From Pelodera strongyloides (Eukaryota > Nematoda > Chromadorea > Rhabditida > Rhabditidae): a DNA stretch of 64,000 nt. The stretch lies in NCBI GenBank assembly GCA_036852015.1, contig JAANDG010000520.1, positions 41,249-105,248 of the forward strand, read 5' to 3'. Every line of letters starts with the position of its first letter. The stretch's first letter is position 1. Of the stretch, positions 1-11,320 are shown piece after piece. The notes under the pieces were generated by a model. The model was not told the DNA's origin and did not search any database. It worked only from the letters and a program-made list of their open reading frames with translations. The translations under genes and the position numbers were made by a program.

Positions 1-25
1 AAACGAGACAGTAAAGCTATGGTAA

Positions 26-1921
26 AACCGAAGACACACCGATTTTAAGTTATGGATCCCATTCTGTGATGATCTGCAGTTCCCTAATTTACAATACATA
101 ATTAAAAAGTATATAAAAGAGCTTTTCCGTAACAATAACATTAGTTTAGAAAAGCGTCCCTCCATTGGATTCTTTTATAGGTATAATATCCCGAATGGTC
201 CTAAGTTCTTTAACTATAAGGATCACATTGTCGGTGATACTATTATCACGCGTTGCCACTGCAATAATTATCTGCACCTATGCACTGATAAAGAAAAAAT
301 CGCTTTTAACAATGACTTTCATATAGTTACCGGAAATGCTAATATTTTTTCGTGCTCATTTCCTAAAGCTGTGAAAGTACTTAAAAAAGGTACCAAACAT
401 AGGGAAGCTTACAACTCCAAAGTATTGAATAAAGCATTATTTGAATTACGAGAAGACCTTATAGACAAATTAAACAAATACATTAACAAGAACAAGTTAA
501 GTATAGTTTTTCCATCAAATTTGAAAGATTTACTTGTATTTAATTGCAATATTAGAGATTCGATAGATAGCAAAGAAGAACTCATAAATATTAGAAAGCA
601 ATTTGTAATTACGTGTGTTGATAAGGCACCTAGTAATTTTTGCTTTACGTGTCCTATTTTATATAAAATGTACTTGGATAAGGAGCTAGGTAACGTCAAC
701 GGACGTATTATTGGGAATGGCACATATGCTCCTTATAACACACGACCCGTGTTAGATATAATAAGTGATCACAAAGTAGTTTCCAGGCTGTTTAAGGTAA
801 AACTAGAAGAAAAAGATATGATATTACCTAATATTTATGCTATTCCTAAACTACACAAAGAAACTATAAAAATGAGATTCATAACAGCAGCAAAACACAG
901 TAGTTTAAAGGAATTGTCCGTTATAACGCAAAAAGTCTTAAAACATTTAAAAAATCACTTTAAAAACTATTGCACTGCTTCGTGTAACTGGTCCAATAAT
1001 ACCTACATACACTTTTCTATTGATAATTCTATGGTAATTACTAATGGTACATCTGATATTGCAAAATACAGTAAGGTTAAAACGCTAGATTTTTCTAGCC
1101 TTTTCACCAATCTACCTCATGATGTTATTATGAGCAATATCTTTGACCTTGTAGATCTATGTTTTAAAAACGCCGGTCGTGAGTTCGTTAATATAGGGTA
1201 TAAAACGTGTTTTTATACCAACAAAATCACTGATGCTAGTTATTCCAAAAGGGAGATAAAAGAAATGGTCACATATTTAATCAAAAATAGTTTCCTCGTT
1301 TACAAAGACCAAATTTACCATCAAATAAAAGGTGTCCCCCAAGGAGGCAACGCTTCTCCACTCTTAGCAGATCTTACTCTCTCTATGCTAGAATTTAGAT
1401 ATCTTAAAGAGGCTGCAAACAGAAGTGTCAGTCTTAGAAGCAAATTATATCGATATATGGATGATATACTAATGTTTTATAATGATGATGAAATGCCAAG
1501 TAAATTAAGAGATATATACCCCAATTCGCTTACTTTAGAACAAGCCAATGTATCAGATACAGAGGCTGCATTCCTAGACATACACCTCAAAAAACAAGAC
1601 AGCTGGATTATAAATTTGTACAACAAGACCGATGATTATTCATTTGAAGTTAACCGATTTCCTATGTACGATACCCAATTGTGTATGTCAGTCAGGCATA
1701 ACTGTATAATAGGTGAAACTATTAGAATCAGCCGTTGTACTTCAAATATTAGCCTATTTAAAAGTAAACTAAAGGAACTGCACTGTAAGCTTACTCGTAA
1801 TGGCTACCCTAAGAATATTATTATCAAAATGTTTGTTAAAGGTTTTCATGTATATCCCATTATTTCACATAAGTTTAAGGTATCCCCGAAACATCTCTCT
1901 TCTTGGGCTCATGATATTTAG
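26..1921 (+). CDS. Penelope-like element reverse transcriptase (5' end incomplete)
   Basis: A single open frame of 631 codons runs from just after a stop at 23-25. The first ATG/GTG-type start (GTG at 371) is well inside conserved sequence, so the protein begins upstream of it. Seen: a Cys cluster C-x-C-x6-C at residues 77-86, a following HIVTG-N block, then RT motif A (LDFSSLFTN, near residue 355), motif B (GVPQGGNASPLL, near 436), motif C (YMDD, 477-480) and a FLDIHL block. All catalytic aspartates are present. Family knowledge: this arrangement with a HIVTG block and SLFTN motif is typical of Penelope-like RTs rather than LINE or LTR RTs. No GIY-YIG endonuclease follows the RT; in Naiad-type elements it lies N-terminal and would be outside the window. 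The upstream 25 bases are open in another frame, so a frameshift or truncation is likely. It copies element RNA for reinsertion. Confidence 0.85.
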   Translation, partial: NRRHTDFKLWIPFCDDLQFPNLQYIIKKYIKELFRNNNISLEKRPSIGFFYRYNIPNGPKFFNYKDHIVGDTIITRCHCNNYLHLCTDKEKIAFNNDFHIVTGNANIFSCSFPKAVKVLKKGTKHREAYNSKVLNKALFELREDLIDKLNKYINKNKLSIVFPSNLKDLLVFNCNIRDSIDSKEELINIRKQFVITCVDKAPSNFCFTCPILYKMYLDKELGNVNGRIIGNGTYAPYNTRPVLDIISDHKVVSRLFKVKLEEKDMILPNIYAIPKLHKETIKMRFITAAKHSSLKELSVITQKVLKHLKNHFKNYCTASCNWSNNTYIHFSIDNSMVITNGTSDIAKYSKVKTLDFSSLFTNLPHDVIMSNIFDLVDLCFKNAGREFVNIGYKTCFYTNKITDASYSKREIKEMVTYLIKNSFLVYKDQIYHQIKGVPQGGNASPLLADLTLSMLEFRYLKEAANRSVSLRSKLYRYMDDILMFYNDDEMPSKLRDIYPNSLTLEQANVSDTEAAFLDIHLKKQDSWIINLYNKTDDYSFEVNRFPMYDTQLCMSVRHNCIIGETIRISRCTSNISLFKSKLKELHCKLTRNGYPKNIIIKMFVKGFHVYPIISHKFKVSPKHLSSWAHDI

Positions 1922-2170
1922 ATTACAGACTATACAAGACCAAAGTACAAAATACATGGTTGAGCTATGGGTGCAAAGGGTACCGCAACGCGTACGCTAC
2001 ACTGTTTAGTGGTAACTTAGAGAGTTAATATGCACTATTGTACTATTGATCCTAACGCATCCCATTTTTGGCACGTTATTTAATGGTTTTCATTTCCATT
2101 ATTACACTTGTTTTGTAAATAATATTTTACGTCAATCTTAATGATAAATTTTCTGTGATATACTATCAGG

Positions 2171-2250
2171 GTGTCGCACTGACGAGAACCCCCGCCCTGA
2201 GAAATCCTCGTCTGCGGCTAGGGGGTCGAAACGAGGTCCGTGTTAACACG
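2171..2250 (+). ncRNA. Hammerhead-ribozyme-like motif in the 3' part of the Penelope-like element
   Basis: The conserved core is readable: CTGACGAG at 2179-2186, a strong stem II (GA + CCCCC + GCC at 2186-2196 pairing with GGC + GGGGG + TC at 2216-2227, with small bulges), then GAAA at 2228-2231. A minimal stem III (A2231-T2237, C2232-G2236, loop GAG) is followed by the cleavage triplet GTC ending at 2238. Stem I is partial: CGC with GTG, an internal loop, and GTGT (2171-2174) with ACAC (2246-2249); the first base pair is an A/C mismatch. Penelope-like elements are known to carry hammerhead ribozymes in their terminal repeats, so position and core agree. Activity is unproven. Confidence 0.65.
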
Positions 2251-2270
2251 GTATAAGATTCAACTTATAC
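2251..2270. repeat. Short perfect inverted repeat behind the ribozyme motif
   Basis: GTATAAG at 2251-2257 and CTTATAC at 2264-2270 can form a 7-bp hairpin with a 6-nt loop. It directly follows the palindrome CGTGTTAACACG (2239-2250). It may be part of the element terminal repeat. Confidence 0.5.
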
Positions 2271-2623
2271 AGCTTACATCTTAGATACTAAGTTTTAGTT
2301 AATATTCACTTTTCATTAATTTTTTTTTTTTCTCACATCATTTCATATTTTATAGTAGAATTTCTTCACTTATAATTTGTTTTAATTGTTGAGAATTAGA
2401 ATAATTGAAATACGTAACATAGAGCAAGCAAACTGTCTCACAGGTTTCTCTCATGCACAATGCATTATTGGTTTATATTTTTTTCACAATGGATACATAG
2501 TCCTGGTCTTGAACAAAATTTGGGCAGCACGCAACAGTCATCCGACAGGATTATTATTTCTGCTTCGCATGAGAGTAGACCACTTTATTCATGCAGTGAA
2601 CATATCATATTTGCTTTCAGAGT

Positions 2624-5600
2624 ATGACTCTCCGCTTTATTTTATTCCGCATCGAATCGCTATATTTTGCCTGCTTAACTGGTCTTTTCTACTATTATAC
2701 GATGACTTTAACTAGCTGTATATTTCCTTCGGTTCAACATTTGGCATCCAAGGATTTACGACATCTACGAAATATTGAAACTCCAAAGTTTCTCGACCTG
2801 GGATTCAAAGATATTCCTTTGAAAGGCATCTTTCTTTCCATATCGATTTCATATAATATCACCAAGCGTTTCAACACGTTTTTTTGCAAGGAAAATGCTT
2901 TCCTTCCATTTTTTTTTGTTTTGTTATCGATAAAATTGAACTTTTTTTCACATTTTTTTCACATACTCACATTTTTTACAGAACACTACTGGCTGTTCAA
3001 ACACAAAGCGTTTTCTTACTCGGCACATCAGGGTTGGCGGACATACATGGAGGACAGGATGCACTACTTATTTGATCCCAACATGAATTTATCAATTTTT
3101 GCCATATTTGACGGACACGGTGGACAGGCTAGTGCAAAACACAAACATTTCCTCGAACTATTTATCACTGAAAATATAAATAGGAAGTGTAGTTTTCAGA
3201 TTATTATATCAAATACCAAGTAAAACACCTGATAAAATGACAACAACTAGCTAATTTGTGAGTGCACAAAAATACACAAGTTACGCCGAGTCTTAGGCAA
3301 AAATCATATTTTCACTCACATTAAATCAACTGCCTTTTCATTGTAGCTATGCTAAAATCTGCCATTTTCAGTTCGTCAGTGATTATTTGGAAGCTCATTT
3401 TGCTAAAAGAGTACGTGAACGGCTGCTGAAGTTTGATTCTGTTCGGAGGGCGAAGCTTAGTGCTTCCCACAGCAGAAGAGATCCTGTGGAACAGGTATCA
3501 ATCATTTAAAGACGCGGTCACCGTTTTGTCCCTTATGTATACTTTGTGGTTTTATTATCTGCATAATATGTAAAGCATAATGTTGAAAAATGCTTTGCAT
3601 GAAATACGGCATCAGCGAGTAAAATGATGACGAAAAATAGTGTTTTTGATCCAATACGCACCGTAACCCTAGCCTAATTGATCCATATGGCCATGCTGAT
3701 AATGACTGGACTAACGTTATTCCATTAATTGATCGGTCGCATGCCTCGCAGGCATTATACCATTTGGTTTCTTATGGCTAACTGTGGTGCTTGGTCTGGG
3801 CGCAACTTTTTTGATCGATGAATTTCTCGCTGAAATAGGCTTTTTTGTCTGATTTTTTCGAACACTTTTCTTTACTTTTTTTGAGATAATAAAAACGCAA
3901 AGTAAGGGTCAAAACGGGGTCCGCGTCCCTTTAAAACATTTCCATCCTAGACTTATTTCACCATCCCTAAATATTATTACCATGTAAAATATAGCATTCC
4001 ACTGATGATAATTTAGGCGATCATAACTGAGGTGCATAATATTGACGACGCTATCAGCCGTCTGGATCGAACAATGACGTCCACGTGTGGTAGGGTGAAA
4101 GTTTCCGGATGTTTCCTTGAACGTGTTTTTGATGAAAACGTTTTCCTGATTTTTCTCTTACGATTGGAAGAACTAAAATGATCTCGCATGTAACCTCAGA
4201 AGCGAACGTTTTGTATGTTTACAGGTTCAACCCTCATCGCAGCTATTCTCGAAGACAACCGTTTCCTTACCGTTGTGAGCGTCGGAGATTCTAGAGCTGT
4301 AGCTTGTGATGCAAATGGCAAAGCGAAACCAATGAGTCGGGACCACAAGCCGATGGATGTACGCTCTTCACATACATTCCAAAGAAGTGTTTTTGTATCG
4401 TGCTACGTTCTCGGACGAGCAAATGCGCACGTACCTAGCCGCGAAAATTGAACTGCATGCGTAGCTAACCGTGCTTTTTTGAACGCGCGCGTGGTCATCC
4501 GCGGTCCGCGCTGTTACCTGTGTACGCGGATATGTCGCGGTGAATAGATAACGGATAATAATAAATGTTGGAGTAAGTCGTGGTGGAATCTGCGCACCTA
4601 GCAAAAGTGTTGGCCTTCATGATTAGCAACGTGCCATATTTTTTTATTGGAAGGCAACGAAACAAAAAAGAAAGACCATGGTTACTTTTGTTTCTCAAAC
4701 GTGATACTAACTGCATTTATATTATAAACCAGACATGCACTCACATTTCTACATTACCTAGAACTATAGTGTAAAAAAAATCATCTGGATGTCAAGCTTA
4801 GTCGTTGCATTATCATTGATCTGATCTTTTTTTCCCTTTGTCAGCCGAAGGAGAAGCGTAGGATCGAATCTGCAGGAGGCTTCATTACATCGTACGAAAA
4901 CGACGCCGATCGTGTTCAGGGAATCTTAGCTGTCGCCAGGTAACATTAATTTCTAATCACCGTGCATGATACCTCATCAACAGCCAACTGACAAGCACCC
5001 CAATCCTAGCATGTAGTTTATGTCCACAGTTGGAGCACACGCCTTCCGACTCCGAATGCTTACGCCCCTCGGTATTTTTTCACAACGCGCTTTATTCGCT
5101 TATATCTCGCGGCGGAGTCGCTTTTGAATTTTTTCTTAGCTCCATAAGATTTCATTTGCATTGCTAGAGTCAGTCGCAAAAATTCGGAATTAAAATAAGA
5201 TTTTCCTATCCTTGTGCCCTTCTTCGCTGTGGAGTAAAGAAGCATATTCTGTTTCTTTCTTCCCAATGAACTCCTGCACACATAATTGGTCTTGTTGCAT
5301 TAATTTCAGTCAGTGATTCTCATTTGTCAAAGAAAGAACCTCGCGTGCGTTTTTCCCATAGATTTTCGACAACAATACTTCACTGCTCCAGCAAATTACA
5401 CGTGACGTGTCATAATAGTTGATCCGTCAGCTTAATTATAATTAAAGTTTATACCTCAACTGACGAATCTTATTCTTATCCTCGAAGACTTGAAAGGTTC
5501 TCAAGTTTGTATTGTGCCACAAATACATAACTTGTTCCTGATGTTGCTTGAACATTAAAATTAACGAGAAAACTAAACCGTGCTATCCACGATTCGGCCG

Positions 5601-8101
5601 AATTCTTTGACCTCGTTTCACTGAGGAAACTTGGCAGGTATCCGGCCTGCATTGGTCCTGAAAAAGGTGGCCGCATACACCTCGCTAACAAACACCTCGC
5701 CCATAAGGGGAAAAAATGACTCGAGAGGCCGCCCGTTGGTGGGCCGCAGGTGTGCCTGATATGGGCTCGTGCTACTCCAGGTGTAGGCCAACGAAAATCC
5801 ACACTCCGGTTGCAGATCGCCATACTCACGCCTACCGGTCCGCCTTGCGCCGGGGCAACGCATGTTATAGGCCCGAAATGCGTGGGCCGCCACAACTGGG
5901 CACATATTTTTTGTAGGCCACGCATCGACCAATGTTTCACGCAGTAAGAGGATGGAACAGCGCGCAATGTAGTTTTTTTCCGCTTCTAGACCCTATTCTC
6001 TCCATATGCGCTCTTACTTATTCTAATTGAAAACATTGGGCATTGGAATTCATGTTTGCTGATTGTTCAGAACGACGGGTCCATCTCATCTGTGTTCTAT
6101 AATTTGCGATTGAATTTCGGCTATCGGAATGTGGCGTGCGTGGTCGATCCAATCCCCTTCAAGCCCCCTTTAACTCGCAGGAAATTTACTTTTGAGAAGA
6201 GAACGAAACGATCCACAAATGAAAGCACCCTAATAGCGAAGCAACACAAGTTTCAACCTCTCAACCAAACACATCTACAAATATACAGGAGTGTTCTCAT
6301 ATGAGAGCTTATTGTTGGGCTTTCATTCCTGCTGGCTAAGTTGTTGTGAGCAAAACAATAGATGAATGCCGCTTCCAGTGCCTAATACTTACTTTTTCAG
6401 CTAAGCTTACTCAGTATATTCCGAGTAGTTTCTTAACTAATATATTCTCGACCGTCTTATTTGTAACGAACCCTCAACCCCTCAAAGTTCTTTTAAGCCT
6501 TTTGACGGGCTTTCTTCCATTTTTGGCGAAGTAGTGCTGACTTATGGGACACTTTATATGAGTATTATCATAAATATTGAGAACCCATAAAAATAAGTGG
6601 TTCCTGCTCATATCGTGTTGTGCATGAATTCTAATATATAAAAAACGTTCACCCTCAGCTCAAGACAAGCATGTATTCTGCTTTTGGAGGGGTTTTAACA
6701 GCTGAAATAAGGACCAACCAAAATGAACACCGTATCCTAGAACTCTTGGCAGAACTACTCAAATGTGTCGTACACTCATATTTGCAGACAATTTGTTTCA
6801 TCCTTAAATTCGACATAGTTTGTTTGCTAACGTTGTGTTTATCGTATTTAATTGAAACTCAATTATATCTACGTTGAGGAATGGGGAACTCTGAATATTT
6901 TGAGAATTGTCAATACTTTTTTAACTGAAATCATACATAATTCCAATTTTTTGTTCTTAGTATTTTTGGGGCAATTTTCTTGAAAGAGCGCGGACAGTAA
7001 GTCCCCCTACATCTTAAATTACTGTAGATCGTGAACAGTTTACTTACATACTTACTGTTAGCTCTTATTAAAGATTTTGTTATTATCATTCTTAGCAAAA
7101 AATATTATATTCCTTAAGATATGTTAACAAGGCGCATTTTCGAAAGAATGATACGTTTTGTTTGTAAGCTCGTCATTTAAAATAAGTAAAGCTAATGGTG
7201 AGGACTAATGCACCCAAATCACACAAGCCATTAGCTGCCAAGCACCATATTGCGTAGTCATAGAAATGCACTTTTACATTAAGCAAATCGAATTGCTAGT
7301 TCCGTTGTGAATGAAACGTCCGCTGTTTCAGCCTGGTTTAGGATTCGGCACGTTAACTACTTGAAAAATATCTTGGCGATGTTAATATAGAGCCCCTTCC
7401 GCCTTATCACTTTTAATGTGCAATTTTGTAGGTCTTTCGGTGACACTTATTTGAAGGACCTGGGCGTTCTCACCGCACATCCGAGTATTGTTCGCCTCGA
7501 TCTAAGGGAAGAAAAACTACAGTATGTTTATCAAAATATATATCACTAAACAGGTTTGGCCGAGTACGCGATGAACTTTACTGGGTTATAAGTGTGTATT
7601 ACCAAAACAGTGTATCCTATCTATATCATGCAAATGGGGAAAAGCCTTCCAATATAATTGATTTTCATTCAGATTCTTAATAGTTGCTACCGACGGCTTC
7701 TGGGACGTTATTTCTAACGAGGAGGCGGTTAAATTTTCCGCAAAATTTCTGCGGTATGGTGCTACGTTTTTGCTATACATATTTCTTTACGTAAAAGTGC
7801 ATTTGAAAGTCATTCCTACTTTTGCATTAGGGGGCTTGGCATCTCCTTTTGCTATCTGAAGTGTCATCTCAAAATGCACCCTTCGACTCCAAATGTGGTT
7901 CTCTTTTCTCTTGATTCGTGTGCTTATCACATATAACATGCAGATTGTTTATATAGAAAATTTAGATAGTTGAGAATCGAAACGTTTAGATCTCAAAAGA
8001 AAAAGGCCGACTGGTGTCATGTCGCTCAACATTTGGTAAATATTGCTTTATCCCGGGAAACCGTTGACAACGTCTCAGTTTTGTTTCTACGCTTCCGTTA
8101 G
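2624..8101 (+). CDS. PPM1L-type metal-dependent Ser/Thr phosphatase (PP2C), membrane anchored
   Basis: Exons: 2624-2867, 2982-3127, 3372-3494, 4017-4089, 4225-4358, 4845-4939, 7432-7521, 7673-7753, 7990-8101. The spliced protein is 365 aa, against 360 for human PPM1L. The N-terminus is hydrophobic (about residues 4-25), matching the PPM1L membrane anchor. PP2C motifs in order: YMEDRM, FAIFDGHGG, VGDSRAVACD, DHKP, RIESAGGFI, RVQGILAV, ATDGFWD, SNEEAV, DNVSVLFL; the metal-binding Asp residues are present. It removes phosphate from Ser/Thr, probably at the ER membrane and in stress-kinase signalling as for PPM1L. The ATG lies 4 nt after a TTTCAG site at 2620, which fits a trans-splice acceptor. 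The intron after 3127 must start with GC (CAG|GC) to keep frame. The exon 1 donor at 2867 is weak and least certain. Confidence 0.88.
4940..7431 (+). other. Large intron of the PP2C gene with a GC-rich segment
   Basis: This 2.5-kb intron has no convincing exon. Positions about 5640-5930 are markedly GC-rich compared with everything around them and contain repeated GGGCCGC-type words; an antisense frame is open there (5476-5967) but resembles no family. It looks like an inserted repeat, of unknown class. The rest is ordinary AT-rich sequence. Confidence 0.5.
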
Positions 8102-8794
8102 GGTGGGTTATATACTCTAGTCAGTCAATTTTTATATGAGATCACAACGTATTAACAAAATATATATGTCAAATGAATTGTTTCCAAATGGTCATAACAG
8201 ACTACCACGGAAGATAATAAGTAGACGTACGTTACACATCATTTCAATGCGAAATGCCGCTCAGAATTATGTTTGTTACTTGCACATTTGAGGAAGGGTT
8301 ATTTTGCGAGTTTCATACGTTTATTAACAAAATTTGCTTCTGTTTTACTTTTACTAACGAAACTTGATTCTGGTTCCTTCAATGACAGACACACTGTTTA
8401 TATGTATGTAATTGTTATGCAGTTAAGATTTTTCACAAAACGTGAAAAATCCATTTTTTTTTTCATGGAGGATATTTACTGCACGAACGTCTCATGTTTC
8501 TTTGCCAGTTGTATGGGCTGTGATTTTATACTCTCCATTGTGTAACTGCTTGGACACTAATTGGTTGCGCTACGTTGTGCCTTTAATTAAAATGACCCCA
8601 TGAACCAGAATCACCCAAAAACTCTCCATCCGCTGCCCTCTGCTAACCTATCTTTTTACGTAGTTTTTTGTTTTGTACACATTTGAAAATACACTTATCA
8701 AAAACGTTGTTATGGTTTACGCTCAATGAGAAGCTTGAATAGAAGAAAGTAGAAAGCATTAAAACCCGTGTCATCTTTCATTTTGTTTATATAG

Positions 8795-8858
<64 letters not shown>

Positions 8859-11320
8859 TCAATCATACTTCTCACACAACAGTAGTCGTTCGCGGCCTTT
8901 ACTTGTTAATTATAACATTTTCTCTAAAAAAATATTTAAAAAGCATTCTTTAAAAAAGTGCCGCAAAAATACACGTTCATTTTCTGGATGAATTGGATTT
9001 TTCTGGAATTAAGTTTAGAAAACATTTATTATGGATATTTTTTTCATGCGACAGCTATGTAGCAGAGTAAATAGCGAATTAGCAGTGACTGTTACCATTT
9101 CGCATTCTCAGCAGCATGTCAAGTGTCGCAGGAGTTCATTGTGTTTCAAATGGAACCTGTTACCAACCAGCCGAGATACTGCTCTGGTTGCTACGAGTAT
9201 TGCTACGAGCACAAGTACTAGGCGTGCGATATTGTTATGGAACCTAGCTATGCTTTAATCAGTGTTGTATGTCTCGCTTATTCAATTGTTCGTGTCTAAA
9301 TCCAGAAATAGCAACTCGATTTACCTACAAATTGGCAATTCATGTAACAAGGCAAGTAATATATTAAAACCCCCTTGTTCTTCGCAAATGGCACCTGCAG
9401 GTTTCTTGCTTCGTTCTTTTTTTGTTGTTGGTTTGATGAGTAACCGCCCAGGCGATAGTTGGTTCCCGGGAAAATTGAATTTCACTCTCGAAAAAGCGAT
9501 CGACACTATTTAGGAAGGCATCTTGTGGCAAACAAGTACCCCTGGATGCGCATTATCAATGGGCAATTGTGCCGACTATGGCCAACCCTCCTCACACCTT
9601 GCTGTGTACATTCATGCTCCACCTAATCATCCGACCTAATAATTCGTGATTTTTTTCCGGCAATGTACCCCTATTGTTTTATGAATTTCCATCGGTGCCG
9701 AGATGAGCGCTGGTTTTCCATGTCAGTTTCTGTGCGCAAAGCATTTTACTCAAGGTGCTTGGGACTGAAGTGGACCAATTCTATTAATGATCGACTGCTT
9801 ATCCTCTTAGATGCCCCCTCCCCCATTCCGTTGCAGTCCTTCTCAATAACCTCTTAAGATGAATGTTGAAAATTCAAAAACATTTCCTCCTAGAAATTGA
9901 CAAGTTGAAAATGGTACTTCACATAAGTTCCCTACGATGTGTTCAGGCCAATCAGAGCAGTGGTGCATAATAATCATCATTTTCTAGTCTTACAAGCAAT
10001 ACTTCATCAGAAACGAAGTATTTGTCAACTCGTGTTAAAATATAAATGAGAGTGTGGAAATAATCCTATGATAATGTTGTAATCGCAGTATGTGCATTTA
10101 ACTCCCGGTCACCATCCTAGTGTTCATTTAATGGTAGAAAATTTGCAGTAAATAACCCTGTTGCTGGTATATTTTGGCAAAAATTTTCTCTGAAGAACTG
10201 GTTTAGAGAAAATTCCTGTCGAACCTAATAAGGGTAATTGTAAACATCTACAGTGAAGTGGTTTCTTTCTGCTGTCTGTCGGTCTGCTTCCTAAAAATCA
10301 AGTTTTGATCAACATGAAATGTCAAGTTAAAGTTTCCTCCCAGCTGCTCATTTGCTTTGATAATTGAGGTGATGATCCAAATCACCTGCACGTTAATCAA
10401 GCGTTGCGTAGGAAACAACAACAATGGTACTCACTTATGTTTAATTGTTATTAGCTTTGACAGTATTAAGTGATTCAGTTAGTTACTCTTGCTCTACATG
10501 CGTAGTTTCTTCTAAATGCGCTTAAAATACTGCTGTTGGATAATGCGACTTGAACACACGTTGTAACTTGGTACCGCGGGGGTAATGTTTGCGAGAATGC
10601 CATTTTGTTGAATGCATGCCTTATTTGTTGAGAAGTTTTCCTTGTCTTACTATCCTGTGGTTGAGCTTTTCGATCTATAGTTCACGCTTCAGAAGTAACC
10701 AGTGAACATTATCATCAGTGATTTCATGCATGAATACACACTAGGCTGCAATGGTATTCTCGCTTTTGTGCATTTAATTATTGCAGATAATCCATTAGGA
10801 TTTCAAACACTGATATTGCACAACGATGCGACTGCCTTCATACTTATTCTCATTCCTTTACCCATTTATCATGAACACACATGTTTTGACAATTTGCTCC
10901 ATTTTTTTCTAAACAGAATCTTAAAATAACAATTCTGTGACAGTTCCCTGGCTTGCGTTTTTCCTTAACCAACCCATTGGAACACCAAACGTTTTTTTTT
11001 GTTGGTGAAAACCATCTGGTGACCGGTCAACTAGGGGTGTTCTGTGGTTTCGGGCAATTAAATTATTTCGTTTTGTTGTGAAGCGAAAACCAACCTATTT
11101 CGGAGTTAAGCAATTATCCCTTTTTGGAACGATTCTTGCACACATTTAATATCACTCGATAAATTATCATTTGTTCACTAGACAAATTAATGTTTCAAAA
11201 TATGTCTTTAATGCTTCAAAAGCACACTCAGCAGCAAATACTTCAAAGTTTCTTCAAATGACATGTCCTCCCTTGACTATATATAATATTTTCTCTTTGT
11301 AGATTTTTATACTCTTTCAG
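8102..11320. other. Intergenic or 5' region between PP2C gene and GPCR gene
   Basis: No exon chain could be assembled. It contains an (AT)n microsatellite near 8796-8856. Because the first recognised GPCR exon begins in phase 1, at least one more 5' exon probably lies here. Several short open frames (9031-9258, 9262-9513) lack supporting splice signals. Confidence 0.4.
8796..8856. repeat. (AT)n microsatellite
   Basis: An uninterrupted run of about 30 AT dinucleotides, preceded by a short TATATAGC lead-in. Confidence 0.95.

Noticed and set aside
409..723. 104-codon open frame on the - strand
   Set aside because: Shadow of the reverse transcriptase frame; no domain.
2179..2236. HDV-like double pseudoknot from GACGAG/CTCGTC and CCTCG/CGAGG pairings
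   Set aside because: These pairings compete with the stem II helix and do not give the HDV order of helices; the hammerhead reading explains more.
5476..5967. 163-codon open frame on the - strand in the GC-rich patch
   Set aside because: Open only because of base composition; no recognisable domain and no splice support, and it lies in an intron of a conserved gene.
9031..9513. Two + strand frames as 5' exons of the GPCR
   Set aside because: No donor in the required phase 1 and no similarity to receptor N-termini.
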